Part shown: in pieces, positions 1 to 7,697 of the stretch
How positions within the stretch are numbered: the first letter of the stretch is position 1
Layout of the letters: every line of letters begins with the position of its first letter
Assembly (NCBI GenBank): GCA_005778045.1
Contig: SXKQ01000122.1
Location: 1-19,851, forward strand
Length of the DNA: 19,851 nucleotides
Direction of reading: 5' to 3'
Source of the DNA: Planctomycetia bacterium
GTDB lineage: Bacteria; Planctomycetota; UBA1135; GCA-002686595
Position numbers and translations under genes: made by a program
Notes under the pieces: generated by a model
What the model was told of the DNA's origin: nothing
Databases searched by the model: none
Seen by the model: only the letters and a program-made list of their open reading frames with translations

Positions 1-1243
1 GCGAGATATCGAAGATCGCGCCGCGATCCTGAAGGATGTAGCCGAGCTCGCGCGGCGTCTTGCACGAGAACATGCCGCTGTAGTTGCTCTGGATCAGCTA
101 GACCATATTGCCGCTCTAGTCCGCGGTCGTGAGGTAGATCGTGTCGCCCTCGTCGACGGCCGGGTTGCCGACGGGCATCGACTTCGCCGCGCGCTCGCCG
201 ATCAGCTTGCGTCGCGCCGCCGCATATTCGTCCGAGATCAGGTCCTCGACACGCACGGTCATCGCGTCGAGATCCGCGTACAGCTGCGCACGATCCTCGA
301 CGGCGAGCTTCTTGGCCTCGACGAAGCGATGCACGTGCTCGAGCGATCCGAAACCCGCCGCCCGCAGGTCGAAGCCCTCGAGCACGTTGAGCATCTGCAG
401 CGCCGCGATGCCCTGCCCGTTGGGCGGCAGCTCCCACACGCGATAGCCGCGGTAGTCGATCGACACCGGGGCGAGCCAATCGCCCGTGTGAGCGGCGAGG
501 TCTTGGGCCGTGAGGAAGCCGCCATTCTGCGACATGTACTCGCCGATCTCGTGCGCGATGCGACCCTTGTAGAACGCGTCGCGACCTTGCTTGGCGAGCG
601 TCTCGAGCGTGGCCGCGAGGCGCGGGTTCTTGAATAGCTCGCCCTTCGCGGGCGCGCGGCCACCGGGCAGAAACGTGGCCGCGAAGCCGGGGAAGTCCTT
701 GAGCGCGGCGGCGTTGCGCGCCCAGTAGTAGGCGACCAGTTCCGTGATCGGCGCGCCTTCGCGCGCGTGCGCGATCGCGGGCGCAAGGACCTGCGCCATC
801 GGGAGCGTGCCGAAGCGCGCGTGCAGCGCGAACCAGCCATCGACGCAGCCGGGCACGGAGACGGGCAGCGGACCGAGAGAAGGAATGCGTGCGAGGCCGC
901 GGCGCTCGAACTCGGCGAGCGTGAGACTCGCAGGCGAACGGCCGCTGCCGTTGTAGCCGACGAGCTCGCGCTTCGCCGGATCCCACACGATCGCGTAGAG
1001 GTCACCCCCGAGCCCGCAGCCCGTCGGTTCGAGCAGTGCCTGCACCGCGGTGGCGGCGATCGCTGCGTCGACGGCGCTGCCCCCGGCCTTCAGCATGTCG
1101 ATGGCCGCGACGCTCGCGAGCGGAATGCTCGTCGCGGCCATGCCGTGGCGCGCGATGACTTCCGAGCGCGTGGCGAAGCTCTTCCCGGTGATGCGATCGC
1201 CCGCGAGAGCGAGCACGGCAGTGGCGAACAGGGTCTGGATCAT
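1..1243 (-). pseudogene. ggt: Gamma-glutamyltransferase, interrupted by two in-frame amber codons; runs off the left edge
   Basis: Members of this Ntn-hydrolase family cleave gamma-glutamyl bonds (glutathione and related peptides), usually in the periplasm, after self-cleavage before a catalytic Thr. The ATG at 1243 is preceded by GGGAG and opens a signal-peptide-like stretch (MIQTLFATAVLALAG). The large-subunit hallmarks follow: GGSAVDAAIA near residue 54, TGCGLGGD near 74, PVSVPGCVDGW near 127 and PPNGQG near 273. The nucleophile Thr is probably T368 in GDTIYLTTAD. Reading stops at TAG 116-118, seven residues after that Thr. The same frame continues as SGNMV, TAG at 98-100, then LIQSNYSGM and LGYILQDRGAIF to the window edge, which is clearly homologous small-subunit sequence. 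The expected GSG after SNYxGM reads FSC, a further sign of decay. An intact frame covers 116-1243 only. Sequencing error is an alternative explanation. Confidence 0.78.
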
Positions 1244-1328
1244 GTCGGTCTCCCGCGCGCAGCATGGCACAGCCTGCGCCCCGGCGGAATTAGCGGAACC
1301 ATGACAGCGAAGCGCGGTTCGAGCGCAG

Positions 1329-1334
1329 TACAAC
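1329..1334 (+). promoter_or_regulatory. -10-like hexamer TACAAC close to the ASST-like start codon
   Basis: TACAAC ends 9 nt before the ATG at 1344, in an otherwise G/C-rich divergent intergenic region. No Shine-Dalgarno sequence and no good -35 box is visible. The position would give a leaderless or near-leaderless transcript. Confidence 0.35.
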
Positions 1335-1343
1335 CTGCACCTC

Positions 1344-3605
1344 ATGAGCACGCTCGCCCTCGCCCTGGCGTTCCTCGTCCAAGCCCCGCCGCCTCCGCCG
1401 CCCGCTCAGGATGGTCCGCCTGCCGAGAAGCGCGGCGTGCTGCGCCAGAGCGAGGCGATGGCGCCCGGCTACACGCTGTTCGGTCCGCTGCGCTCGAAGT
1501 CGACCTACCTCGTCGATGCCGCGGGCAACGCGGTGCACGAGTGGAAGAGCGACGCGACGCCGGGGCAGTCGGTGTACCTGCTCCCCAATGGGCACCTGCT
1601 GCGCTGCGAGCGCGTCGACAGCGAGGTGTTCTCCGGCGGAGGCCAAGGCGGCCGCGTGCGCGAGTACGACTGGGACGGCAAGGTCGTGTGGGAGTACGTG
1701 TGCGCGGACGCCACGAAGCTGCACCACCATGACATCGCGCCGATGCCCAACGGCAACGTGCTCGTGATCGCGTGGGAACTCAAGACGGAAGCCGAGTGCC
1801 TCGCGGCCGGGCGCAGCTCTCAGCTCTTGCATGCCAAGGAGCTGTGGCCCGACATGGTGCTCGAGATCGAGCCGATACGGCCGAGCGGCGGCAAGGTCGT
1901 GTGGGAGTGGCACGCGTGGGATCATCTCGTGCAGGACCGCGACGCGCAGCTCCCGAACTTCGGCGACGTCGCGGCAAGCCCGCACCGCATTGACACCAAC
2001 ATCTCGACGCTCGCGCCCGAGTCGACCGAGGAGGAAATCGAGGAGCTCGAGAAGCTGCGCAAGCTCGGCTACGTCGGCGACGACGCTCCGCGCGGCGACG
2101 ATCGCGGCGGTCCTCCGGGGCGCGGCGCCGACTGGTTCCACTGCAACGCGATCGACTACTCGCCGGAGCTCGACATGATCGTGCTCAGCTCGCGCGAGCT
2201 CTCCGAATTGTGGTTTATCGATCACTCGACGAGCGCCGAGGAAGCCCGCGGTTCGAGCGGTGGTCGCTGGGGCCACGGTGGTGACTTGCTGTTCCGCTGG
2301 GGCAACCCGCGCTGGTCCAAGGCACCGGGCGCGCGCATGCTCTTCGGCCAGCACGATGCCCAGTGGATTCCGCCCGGATTCCCCGGGGCAGGCAACGTGC
2401 TCGTGTTCAACAACGGTGAGCGCGACGAGCGCGACTGGTCGAGCGCCGACGAGCTCGCGATGCCGTTCACCGCGGACACGCTGAAGAACGCGTTTGCAGC
2501 GGAAGATGGCGTGAAGGTCGAGCTCGTCTCGACCCATCGTTCGCCCGACTTCTGCGAGCATATCTCGGGTGCCCAGCGCCTGCCGAACGGCAACACGCTC
2601 GTGTGCGCCGGCGAGACGGGTCGCGTGATCGAGTTCACGCCCGCCGGCGAGGTCGCGTGGGAGTTCTTGAGCCCCTTCGCCGGTACGGAGAACGTCGGGC
2701 CCGGCGGCCCCGGTGGCCGACGCGGCCCTCCGGGCGGCCCGCCGCCGGAGGGCGAACGTCGCGGTCCTCCGGGTGGGGATCGCCGTGGTCCTCCGGGCGG
2801 GGATCGCCGTGGTCCTCCGGGCGGCGGGCGTGGTCCCGGCGGCGGCGGCGGCCCCGGAGACACGCGCGCGATGTTCCGCGCGACGCGCATTGCTCCGGAA
2901 TATCCCGGTGTCGCCGCACTCGCGAAGCCGGTCGAGACCGCTCCGACCGCTGCGCTGGTTCCGAGCGCTGGCCGCGTGCTCTTCGATGGCGAGAAGCCCG
3001 AAGCGAAGCCGCTCGCCATCGATGCGGCCAAGTCGGAAGGCTGCGGCACCGTCGGCACGCAGGACCAGAGCCTGCTGATCGGCGCGAATGGCGGCATCGC
3101 GAACGTGGTCGTCACGGTGGAGCTCGCTGGCGCGGCTGTGAAGGCGCCGGAGAAGCCCGTGCTGCTCGACCAGAAGACCTGTCGCTTCGAGCCGCACGTC
3201 ACGGTCGTCCCCGTGGGCACGACGGTCGAATACAGGAACTCCGACGCGATCTCGCACAACGTCCACAGCTATCCCTCGAAGAACGAGGGCCTGAACAAGA
3301 TGGTGGGCGCGGGCGCCGCCGAGGTTCAGAAGCTCGACAAGGAAGACCGCATCGAGATCAAGTGCGATATCCACCCGTGGATGAACTCGTGGCTCATCGT
3401 CGCGAACACGAATCAATTCGCGGTGACGGGCTCGGACGGCTCGTTCACGCTCACGGGCCTTCCGCCGGGCGAGCACAAGGCGCGCTTCTGGCACGAGAAG
3501 CTCGGCAAGGCCGAGGCGATGCTCGTGGTCGACGCCGCGGGCAAAGTCGCGCCGGTCGAGGTGAAGCTGGGGCTCGAGAAGAAGGGTGGGCGCGGCAAGC
3601 GCTGA
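1344..3605 (+). CDS. Secreted arylsulfotransferase-like beta-propeller fused to a cupredoxin domain
   Basis: A 753-residue protein. The N-terminus (MSTLALALAFLVQA, then a Pro run) looks like a short signal peptide. Residues about 40-445 resemble the ASST/arylsulfotransferase propeller, with repeated LPNG/MPNG turns (80-83, 134-137, 413-416), a HHHD at 127-130, and blades of the type 'VVWEW' and 'GRVIEFTPAGEVAWEF'. Residues 453-506 are a Gly/Pro/Arg linker with three RRGPPGGD-type repeats. Residues about 540-690 form a cupredoxin-like domain. Candidate type-1 copper ligands are His638 in SHNVHS and Cys674, His677 and Met680 in KCDIHPWM. Residues 692-745 resemble a carboxypeptidase-regulatory-like beta fold (GSFTLTGLPPGEHKARFWHEKLG). 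The substrate is unknown; sulfate transfer is not proven, and an electron-transfer role for the C-terminus is inference. There is no clear Shine-Dalgarno; TACAAC lies 9 nt before the ATG. Confidence 0.82.
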   Translation: MSTLALALAFLVQAPPPPPPAQDGPPAEKRGVLRQSEAMAPGYTLFGPLRSKSTYLVDAAGNAVHEWKSDATPGQSVYLLPNGHLLRCERVDSEVFSGGGQGGRVREYDWDGKVVWEYVCADATKLHHHDIAPMPNGNVLVIAWELKTEAECLAAGRSSQLLHAKELWPDMVLEIEPIRPSGGKVVWEWHAWDHLVQDRDAQLPNFGDVAASPHRIDTNISTLAPESTEEEIEELEKLRKLGYVGDDAPRGDDRGGPPGRGADWFHCNAIDYSPELDMIVLSSRELSELWFIDHSTSAEEARGSSGGRWGHGGDLLFRWGNPRWSKAPGARMLFGQHDAQWIPPGFPGAGNVLVFNNGERDERDWSSADELAMPFTADTLKNAFAAEDGVKVELVSTHRSPDFCEHISGAQRLPNGNTLVCAGETGRVIEFTPAGEVAWEFLSPFAGTENVGPGGPGGRRGPPGGPPPEGERRGPPGGDRRGPPGGDRRGPPGGGRGPGGGGGPGDTRAMFRATRIAPEYPGVAALAKPVETAPTAALVPSAGRVLFDGEKPEAKPLAIDAAKSEGCGTVGTQDQSLLIGANGGIANVVVTVELAGAAVKAPEKPVLLDQKTCRFEPHVTVVPVGTTVEYRNSDAISHNVHSYPSKNEGLNKMVGAGAAEVQKLDKEDRIEIKCDIHPWMNSWLIVANTNQFAVTGSDGSFTLTGLPPGEHKARFWHEKLGKAEAMLVVDAAGKVAPVEVKLGLEKKGGRGKR
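2757..2828 (+). repeat. Three 24-bp tandem repeats coding for RRGPPGGD units
   Basis: Three consecutive 24-base units (2757-2780, 2781-2804, 2805-2828) each encode RRGPPGG plus D, D and G. Units 2 and 3 differ only near the end, and unit 1 differs at a few third positions. Flanking sequence continues with the same Gly/Pro bias (2703-2750 and 2829-2865). The repeat is in frame and forms the linker between the propeller and the cupredoxin domain. Confidence 0.85.
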
Positions 3606-3633
3606 TCACCCGGCGTTCGCTGCGATTCGAGGT

Positions 3634-3666
3634 GCGAGGGCTCTTCGGCGAGCTCCCGCGCCTCGC
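3634..3666. terminator. Bulged stem-loop between two convergent genes
   Basis: GCGAGG (3634-3639) pairs with CCTCGC (3661-3666), and the adjoining GCTC (3640-3643) pairs with GAGC (3650-3653), leaving a 7-nt bulge. It lies between the convergent stop codons at 3605 and 3673. There is no T-run, so intrinsic termination is only a possibility. Confidence 0.3.
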
Positions 3667-3672
3667 GCGCTT

Positions 3673-5073
3673 TCAGACCAGCGCGGGCGCGTTCGAGGGC
3701 GTCGAGCGCAGCGTCGCCGCGAGCGCCGCGAGGCCGCGCTCGAGTTCTGCGCGCGTGCGCGGCGTCGAGAGGCACACGCGCACGGCGTGGGGGACCGTGC
3801 CGCGACCGACGACGAACGCCTCGGCGCTCGACACCGCCGCGCCTGCGAGCTGCGCGCGCGCAACGAACTCGTTCGCCGTCCAGTGCTCCGGCAGCTCGAG
3901 CCACATATGGCAGCACTCGCGACCCGAAGGCGTGCGGATGTCTCCGAGGATGCGGCGTGCGAAGTCCTGACGGACGCGCGCCTCGGCGCGCTTCTCCCCG
4001 GCGACGCGGCCTGCGACGCCCGAGTCGATCCAGCGCGTCGCGAGCTCCGTCACCAGCGGCGCTGCCGTCCAGCCGATCGCGGTCACGGCGCCTATCGCGC
4101 GCTCGAGCACGTCCTGCGGGCCGACGGGAGGCAGCAGGTAGCCGACGCGCAGGCCCGACGAGACGCTCTTAGAGAGGCTCGTGAAGTAGTAGGTGCGCTC
4201 GGGCGCGAGGCTCGCGAGCGTCGGCGTGCCCGACGTGTCGACGAAGCCGTAGGTGTCGTCCTCGACGAGCGCGACATCGTGGCGACGCGCGATCTGGACG
4301 AGTTCCTCGCGGCGTGCGCGCGTGAGCGTGACCGCGGTCGGGTTCTGCGAGGTCGGCTGCACGTACAGCGCGCGCACTTCCTTGCTCGCGCAGGCGGCCT
4401 CGAACTCGGCGGGCACGATGCCGTGCTCGTCGAGCTCGACCGGCTGCAGGCGCTGGCCCAGCAGGCGCGCGAGCGGCTTCAGGCCCGTGTAGGTGAGCGC
4501 CTCCGCGAGGATCACGTCGCCGGGCTGGCCGCAGGTGGCGAGCGCGACCGCGAGCGCGTGTTGGGCGCCGCCCGTGATCAAGATGCGCTCCGGAGTGCAC
4601 TGCACCCCGCGCTCGGCGAGCCAACGAGCACCCGCCGCGCGGTGCGCGGGCAGCCCCTGCAGGTGGTAGCCCGTGAACAGGCCGTCGAGGTCAACGCGGC
4701 CCGCGAGCTCGGCCAGCGCCTCCGAACGCTCGACGCTAGTCGGGCCGCCACAGGGCAGGTTGAACGCGAGGTCGACGAGCCCCTCGGGGATCGACTCGGG
4801 CGCGGGAGTGGTCAGTCGCCCGCGGGCGGCGGGGTGGCGCACGAAGCTGCCCCGGCCAACCTCGCCGTCGATCAGGCCGCGGCGGGCAGCCTCCGCATAC
4901 GCGCGGGTGATCGTGCCGACGTTGCATTCCAGTCGCCGGGCGAGCTCCCGGTGGGTGGGGAGCCGGGTCCCAGGAGCGAGGCGCCCCTCCTGAATGTCAC
5001 GGTAGAGGGCCGTCGCGATGGTGACGTAGAGGGGCTCGTCGCCCTTCTCGATCTGCGGATGCCAGCTTGTCAT
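3673..5073 (-). CDS. MocR-type transcriptional regulator (GntR HTH fused to aminotransferase-like domain)
   Basis: A 466-residue protein. Residues about 10-82 are a GntR winged helix-turn-helix (LYVTIATALYRDIQEG, then LPTHRELARRLECNVGTITRAYAEA, ending GRGSFV). Residues about 100-460 are a fold-type I PLP domain: ITGGAQHAL near 167, YVQPTSQNPT near 237 with Asn244, VEDDTYGF near 270, and the Schiff-base lysine Lys302 in SLSKSVSSGLRVGY with Arg309. MocR proteins use PLP or an amino-compound adduct as effector and regulate genes of PLP, amino-acid or GABA-like metabolism; the target here is unknown. The ATG at 5073 starts MTSWHPQIEKG. An upstream ATG at 5124 in the same frame would add 17 residues unlike the family and overlap the operator-like motifs, so I prefer 5073. 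The gene downstream on the plus side is convergent. Confidence 0.88.
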   Translation of the reverse strand: MTSWHPQIEKGDEPLYVTIATALYRDIQEGRLAPGTRLPTHRELARRLECNVGTITRAYAEAARRGLIDGEVGRGSFVRHPAARGRLTTPAPESIPEGLVDLAFNLPCGGPTSVERSEALAELAGRVDLDGLFTGYHLQGLPAHRAAGARWLAERGVQCTPERILITGGAQHALAVALATCGQPGDVILAEALTYTGLKPLARLLGQRLQPVELDEHGIVPAEFEAACASKEVRALYVQPTSQNPTAVTLTRARREELVQIARRHDVALVEDDTYGFVDTSGTPTLASLAPERTYYFTSLSKSVSSGLRVGYLLPPVGPQDVLERAIGAVTAIGWTAAPLVTELATRWIDSGVAGRVAGEKRAEARVRQDFARRILGDIRTPSGRECCHMWLELPEHWTANEFVARAQLAGAAVSSAEAFVVGRGTVPHAVRVCLSTPRTRAELERGLAALAATLRSTPSNAPALV

Positions 5074-5078
5074 CGGAG

Positions 5079-5136
5079 TGTCCCGTCCTTGGATCGTGAC
5101 ATTCCGCACCATAGAGCGGGACAAGTTGCCCCGTCC
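5079..5136. promoter_or_regulatory. Repeated TGYCCCGTCC / CGGGACA motifs upstream of the MocR-type regulator
   Basis: Two near-identical direct copies, TGTCCCGTCC (5079-5088) and TGCCCCGTCC (5127-5136), match at 9 of 10 positions. An inverted CGGGACA (5117-5123) is the exact complement of TGTCCCG (5079-5085). All lie in the 95-nt gap between the S9 peptidase stop and the regulator start; the first copy sits directly in front of the start codon. MocR regulators characteristically bind direct repeats in their own promoter regions, so autoregulation is a reasonable inference. Confidence 0.45.
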
Positions 5137-5168
5137 ACACGGCGAGCGCAGAAATCCGCCCGATTTGC

Positions 5169-7259
5169 TCAGGGGGAGCCGCGCAGCACGAGGATCTCGA
5201 TGAAGAACTCCATCATGCGCTCGGTGTTCATGGCGGCATGGCCGACGTCGGGCCCGACCTGCAGGTCAAAGCTCTTCCCCGCACGCTGCAAGGCCGCCAC
5301 GAGCTGCAGCGTGTTGTTGGGGTGCACGTTGTTGTCCGCGGTGCCGTAGAAGAGCATCAGCCGCCCCTTCAGGCTGGCCGCGAGCTTGACCGCGCTGCCC
5401 GCGTCGTAGCCCTCGGCGTTCACCTCGGGCGTGCGCATGTAGCGCTCGGTGTAGATCGTGTCGTAGTGGCGCCAGTCGGTGACCGCCGAGCACGCCACCG
5501 CGGCCGCGAAGGTCTCGGGATGCCGCATCACGGCGAGCGCGGAGACGTAGCCACCGTAGGACGTGCCGAAGATGCCGACCTTCGAGCCGTCGACGTAGGG
5601 GCGCCGGGCGAGCTCCTTCACTCCCGCGGCCTGGTCGTCGATCTCGACCGTGCCCAGCTTGCGGTAGATCGCGTCGAGGAAGCGCTTGCCTCGGCCCGCC
5701 GCGCTGCGCGAGTCGAGCGTGGCGTACAGGAAGCCGTACTCAGTGAGCCCGCTCGGCGTCGTGAAGGTCTCCCTCGCACCGTTGGTCGCCGGGCCAGCGT
5801 AGACGCTGACGAGCAGTGGGTACTTGCGCGCCGGATCGAAGTTGGACGGGAAGTGCAGCAGGCCGTGCAGGTCCGTCGTGCCGTCGCCGGCCTTGTAGGT
5901 GAAGAGCTCGACGCGGCGATAGCCAGCCTTGTCGAGCTCGGTGAGATCGCTCGTCGCGAGCTCGCGCACCACCTTGCCCTCGCGATCGAGGAGTCGCGTC
6001 GCGGGCGGCGTCGCGTGCGCCTGAGCGACGTCGACGAAGTGCGCGCCATCGGGCGCGAGCGTCACCGCGTGGTTCAGCGTCGGATCCGTGAGCCGTCGGT
6101 CGTCCTTCCCATCGAGGCCGACGCGGTGCAGCTGCAGCTTCATGTGGTTGTCGCCGCTGCGCGCCATGTAGAAGAGCGTGTTCGCGCTCTCGTCGACGCG
6201 CACGACGCTCGCCACCTCGAACGGATGGGCGGTGACGGTCGCGAGCAACTTGCCGGAGAGCTCGTAGACATAGAAGTTGCGGAATCCGGTGCGCTCCGAG
6301 GCCCACAGGAAGCGCTGGCCGTCCGCGAGCCACGTCATCGCCGGCGCGTTCTCCGTCCAGCTCTCCGGCCACTCCTCGCGCACGACCACGCGACATGCAC
6401 CGCTCGCGGGATCGGCGGCCACGAGCTCCATCACGTTCTGCCAGCGGTTCGTGCGGTGGAACAGGAGCTCGCGCGAGTCCTTGGTCCACTCGACGCCGTA
6501 CACGTAGTGCCCGACCACGTCGTCGGTGAAGGTCGCGCCGTCGCGCGCGTCAACCTTGGTGACCGCGCCGCTCGCGAGGTCGAGCACGTGGAGCTCGGCC
6601 ACTGGGTTGGGAGTGCCCGCCTTCGGGTAGGCCTCGATGTCCATCACGCTCTGCACCTTGGTCTGGTCGAGCTGCAGGTAGAAGTCGGCCACGCCGCTCT
6701 CGTCGAAGCGATAGAAGGCGAGCTTCGCGCTGTCGGGCGACCACCACATCGCCGTGTTCTGGTCGAGTTCCTCGCCGTACACCCAGCTGCCGATCGCGTA
6801 CTTCGTGCGCTTCGCCGCGTCGCCGTCAGTCGTGATCGCGCGCTCGTTCGCGCCGCCCGCCTCGCGCAGCCACAGGTTGCGATCCTTGTGGAACGCCTCG
6901 AGCCTGCCGTCCGGTGAGAGCGCGCTCGCGAACTGCCGCCCGCGCTCCGGCGCCGGCCCGCGCCGCGCACCCTGCTCGCCACGCTTCTCCTCGCGCGCCT
7001 CCTTGGGCACCTCGACCGCCTCCGCCGCCCCGAGCTCGTAGCGCAGCATCTTGCCATCGCGCCGATACTGCACGGCCTTGCCGCTCTCGTCCCACTCGAC
7101 GCTGAGCGCTCCCGACTTCCACGCGCCCGCCGCCTTCTTCCCGGCCGCCTGATGGCGCTCGTACCCCGGCATCGACTTCAGCCGATCCTGCCCGAAAGCC
7201 AGCGACGAGAACGAAACGAGCGCCACCAAGGCGAGCCTGCCAATGCGATGCGTCTTCAT
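5169..7259 (-). CDS. Secreted S9 family prolyl peptidase, dipeptidyl-peptidase IV-like
   Basis: A 696-residue serine peptidase. MKTHRIGRLALVALVSFSSLAFGQ is a typical Sec signal peptide, cleaved near residue 23. Residues about 105-450 form the DPP IV N-terminal beta-propeller, including SWVYGEELDQ (158-167), the region that holds the N-terminus-binding Glu pair in DPP IV, followed by WWSPDSAKLAFYRFDES. Residues about 480-696 are the alpha/beta-hydrolase domain, with Ser567 in GTSYGGY, Asp642 in YGTADNNVHP and His674 in DVGHAAM. It likely removes X-Pro or similar dipeptides from peptides in the periplasm or outside. The ATG at 7259 is chosen because the signal peptide starts there; the open frame upstream (to 7709) enters the insertion sequence on the opposite strand and is spurious. 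TACACT lies 6 nt before the start. An Arg/Glu-rich insertion occupies residues 86-107. Confidence 0.92.
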   Translation of the reverse strand: MKTHRIGRLALVALVSFSSLAFGQDRLKSMPGYERHQAAGKKAAGAWKSGALSVEWDESGKAVQYRRDGKMLRYELGAAEAVEVPKEAREEKRGEQGARRGPAPERGRQFASALSPDGRLEAFHKDRNLWLREAGGANERAITTDGDAAKRTKYAIGSWVYGEELDQNTAMWWSPDSAKLAFYRFDESGVADFYLQLDQTKVQSVMDIEAYPKAGTPNPVAELHVLDLASGAVTKVDARDGATFTDDVVGHYVYGVEWTKDSRELLFHRTNRWQNVMELVAADPASGACRVVVREEWPESWTENAPAMTWLADGQRFLWASERTGFRNFYVYELSGKLLATVTAHPFEVASVVRVDESANTLFYMARSGDNHMKLQLHRVGLDGKDDRRLTDPTLNHAVTLAPDGAHFVDVAQAHATPPATRLLDREGKVVRELATSDLTELDKAGYRRVELFTYKAGDGTTDLHGLLHFPSNFDPARKYPLLVSVYAGPATNGARETFTTPSGLTEYGFLYATLDSRSAAGRGKRFLDAIYRKLGTVEIDDQAAGVKELARRPYVDGSKVGIFGTSYGGYVSALAVMRHPETFAAAVACSAVTDWRHYDTIYTERYMRTPEVNAEGYDAGSAVKLAASLKGRLMLFYGTADNNVHPNNTLQLVAALQRAGKSFDLQVGPDVGHAAMNTERMMEFFIEILVLRGSP

Positions 7260-7265
7260 CGCCGC

Positions 7266-7271
7266 AGTGTA
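7266..7271 (-). promoter_or_regulatory. -10-like hexamer TACACT just upstream of the S9 peptidase start
   Basis: Read on the minus strand, TACACT ends 6 nt before the ATG at 7259, with GCGGCG between and no Shine-Dalgarno. It lies outside the insertion sequence, whose end is 41 bp further upstream, so the core -10 is native while any -35 or activator sites further up may have been displaced. Confidence 0.35.
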
Positions 7272-7312
7272 GCCGCGCCCCGCGCCGCGCGTGGTCCTCG
7301 CCGAGCGCCATC

Positions 7313-7335
7313 GTAACCGTTCGGCGAACCCCATC
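7313..7335 (+). repeat. Left terminal inverted repeat of the IS66 element
   Basis: It begins GTAACCGTTCGGCGA and matches the complement of 9622-9644 except at positions 16 and 22 of the repeat. Its outer end fixes the element boundary 53 bp upstream of the S9 peptidase start codon. Confidence 0.88.
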
Positions 7336-7370
7336 TTTCCGCGCCCGGAATCGGCGGCAGCCTGTGCGGG

Positions 7371-7697
7371 ATGGAACGACGTCGAGAGATGGATCGGTGG
7401 CTGGCGCCGCGGGAGCGTGAAGGGCTGACGTTTCGGGCGCTCGCGGAGCGCAGCGGGATCCCGGTCGGGACGTTGGCGTGGGGGGCGTGGCGCTCGCGGA
7501 AGCAGCTGGGCTCTGCGACAGGATCGCAGCGCGTCGTCGAAGTCGGAGTGGTCGACGAGTCGCGACCTGCGGCGATCGCGGCGGCGGTCGACGACGAAAT
7601 CGAGCTCGTGATCGACGAGCGGTTCCGTGTGCGCGTTGGCAGCGCTGGGGACGTCGATCGCGTCGCGAAGCTGGTGCGTGCGCTGCTCGCATGCTGA
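7371..7697 (+). CDS. tnpA: IS66 TnpA-like accessory protein
   Basis: A 108-residue protein. Residues about 5-45 look like a small helix-turn-helix (REREGLTFRALAERSGIPVGTLAWGAWRSR). The C-terminal half (IELVIDERFRVRVGSAGDVDRVAKLVRALLA) is the characteristic tail of IS66 Orf1 proteins, where 'D...v..Lv.aL' recurs. It acts with TnpB and TnpC in transposition; its exact role is not well defined in the family. The stop overlaps the tnpB start in ATGCTGA, consistent with translational coupling. Without a functional TnpC this copy should be unable to move itself. Confidence 0.82.
   Translation: MERRREMDRWLAPREREGLTFRALAERSGIPVGTLAWGAWRSRKQLGSATGSQRVVEVGVVDESRPAAIAAAVDDEIELVIDERFRVRVGSAGDVDRVAKLVRALLAC

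Noticed and set aside
2757..2828. Possible CRISPR or non-coding repeat array
   Set aside because: Units are contiguous without spacers, in frame, and encode a regular Gly-Pro linker.
1290..3494. 734-residue open frame on the minus strand opposite the ASST-cupredoxin gene
   Set aside because: It has low-complexity Arg/Ala/His-rich composition and no domains, while the opposite strand shows clear domains; in such G/C-rich DNA antisense frames stay open by chance.
3586..5349. 587-residue plus-strand frame opposite the MocR-type gene
   Set aside because: Shadow frame with Arg/Ala-rich composition; the minus strand holds a well-conserved HTH and PLP domain with the active lysine.
5238..6917. 559-residue plus-strand frame opposite the S9 peptidase
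   Set aside because: No recognisable motif; the minus-strand peptidase has a complete catalytic triad over the same region.
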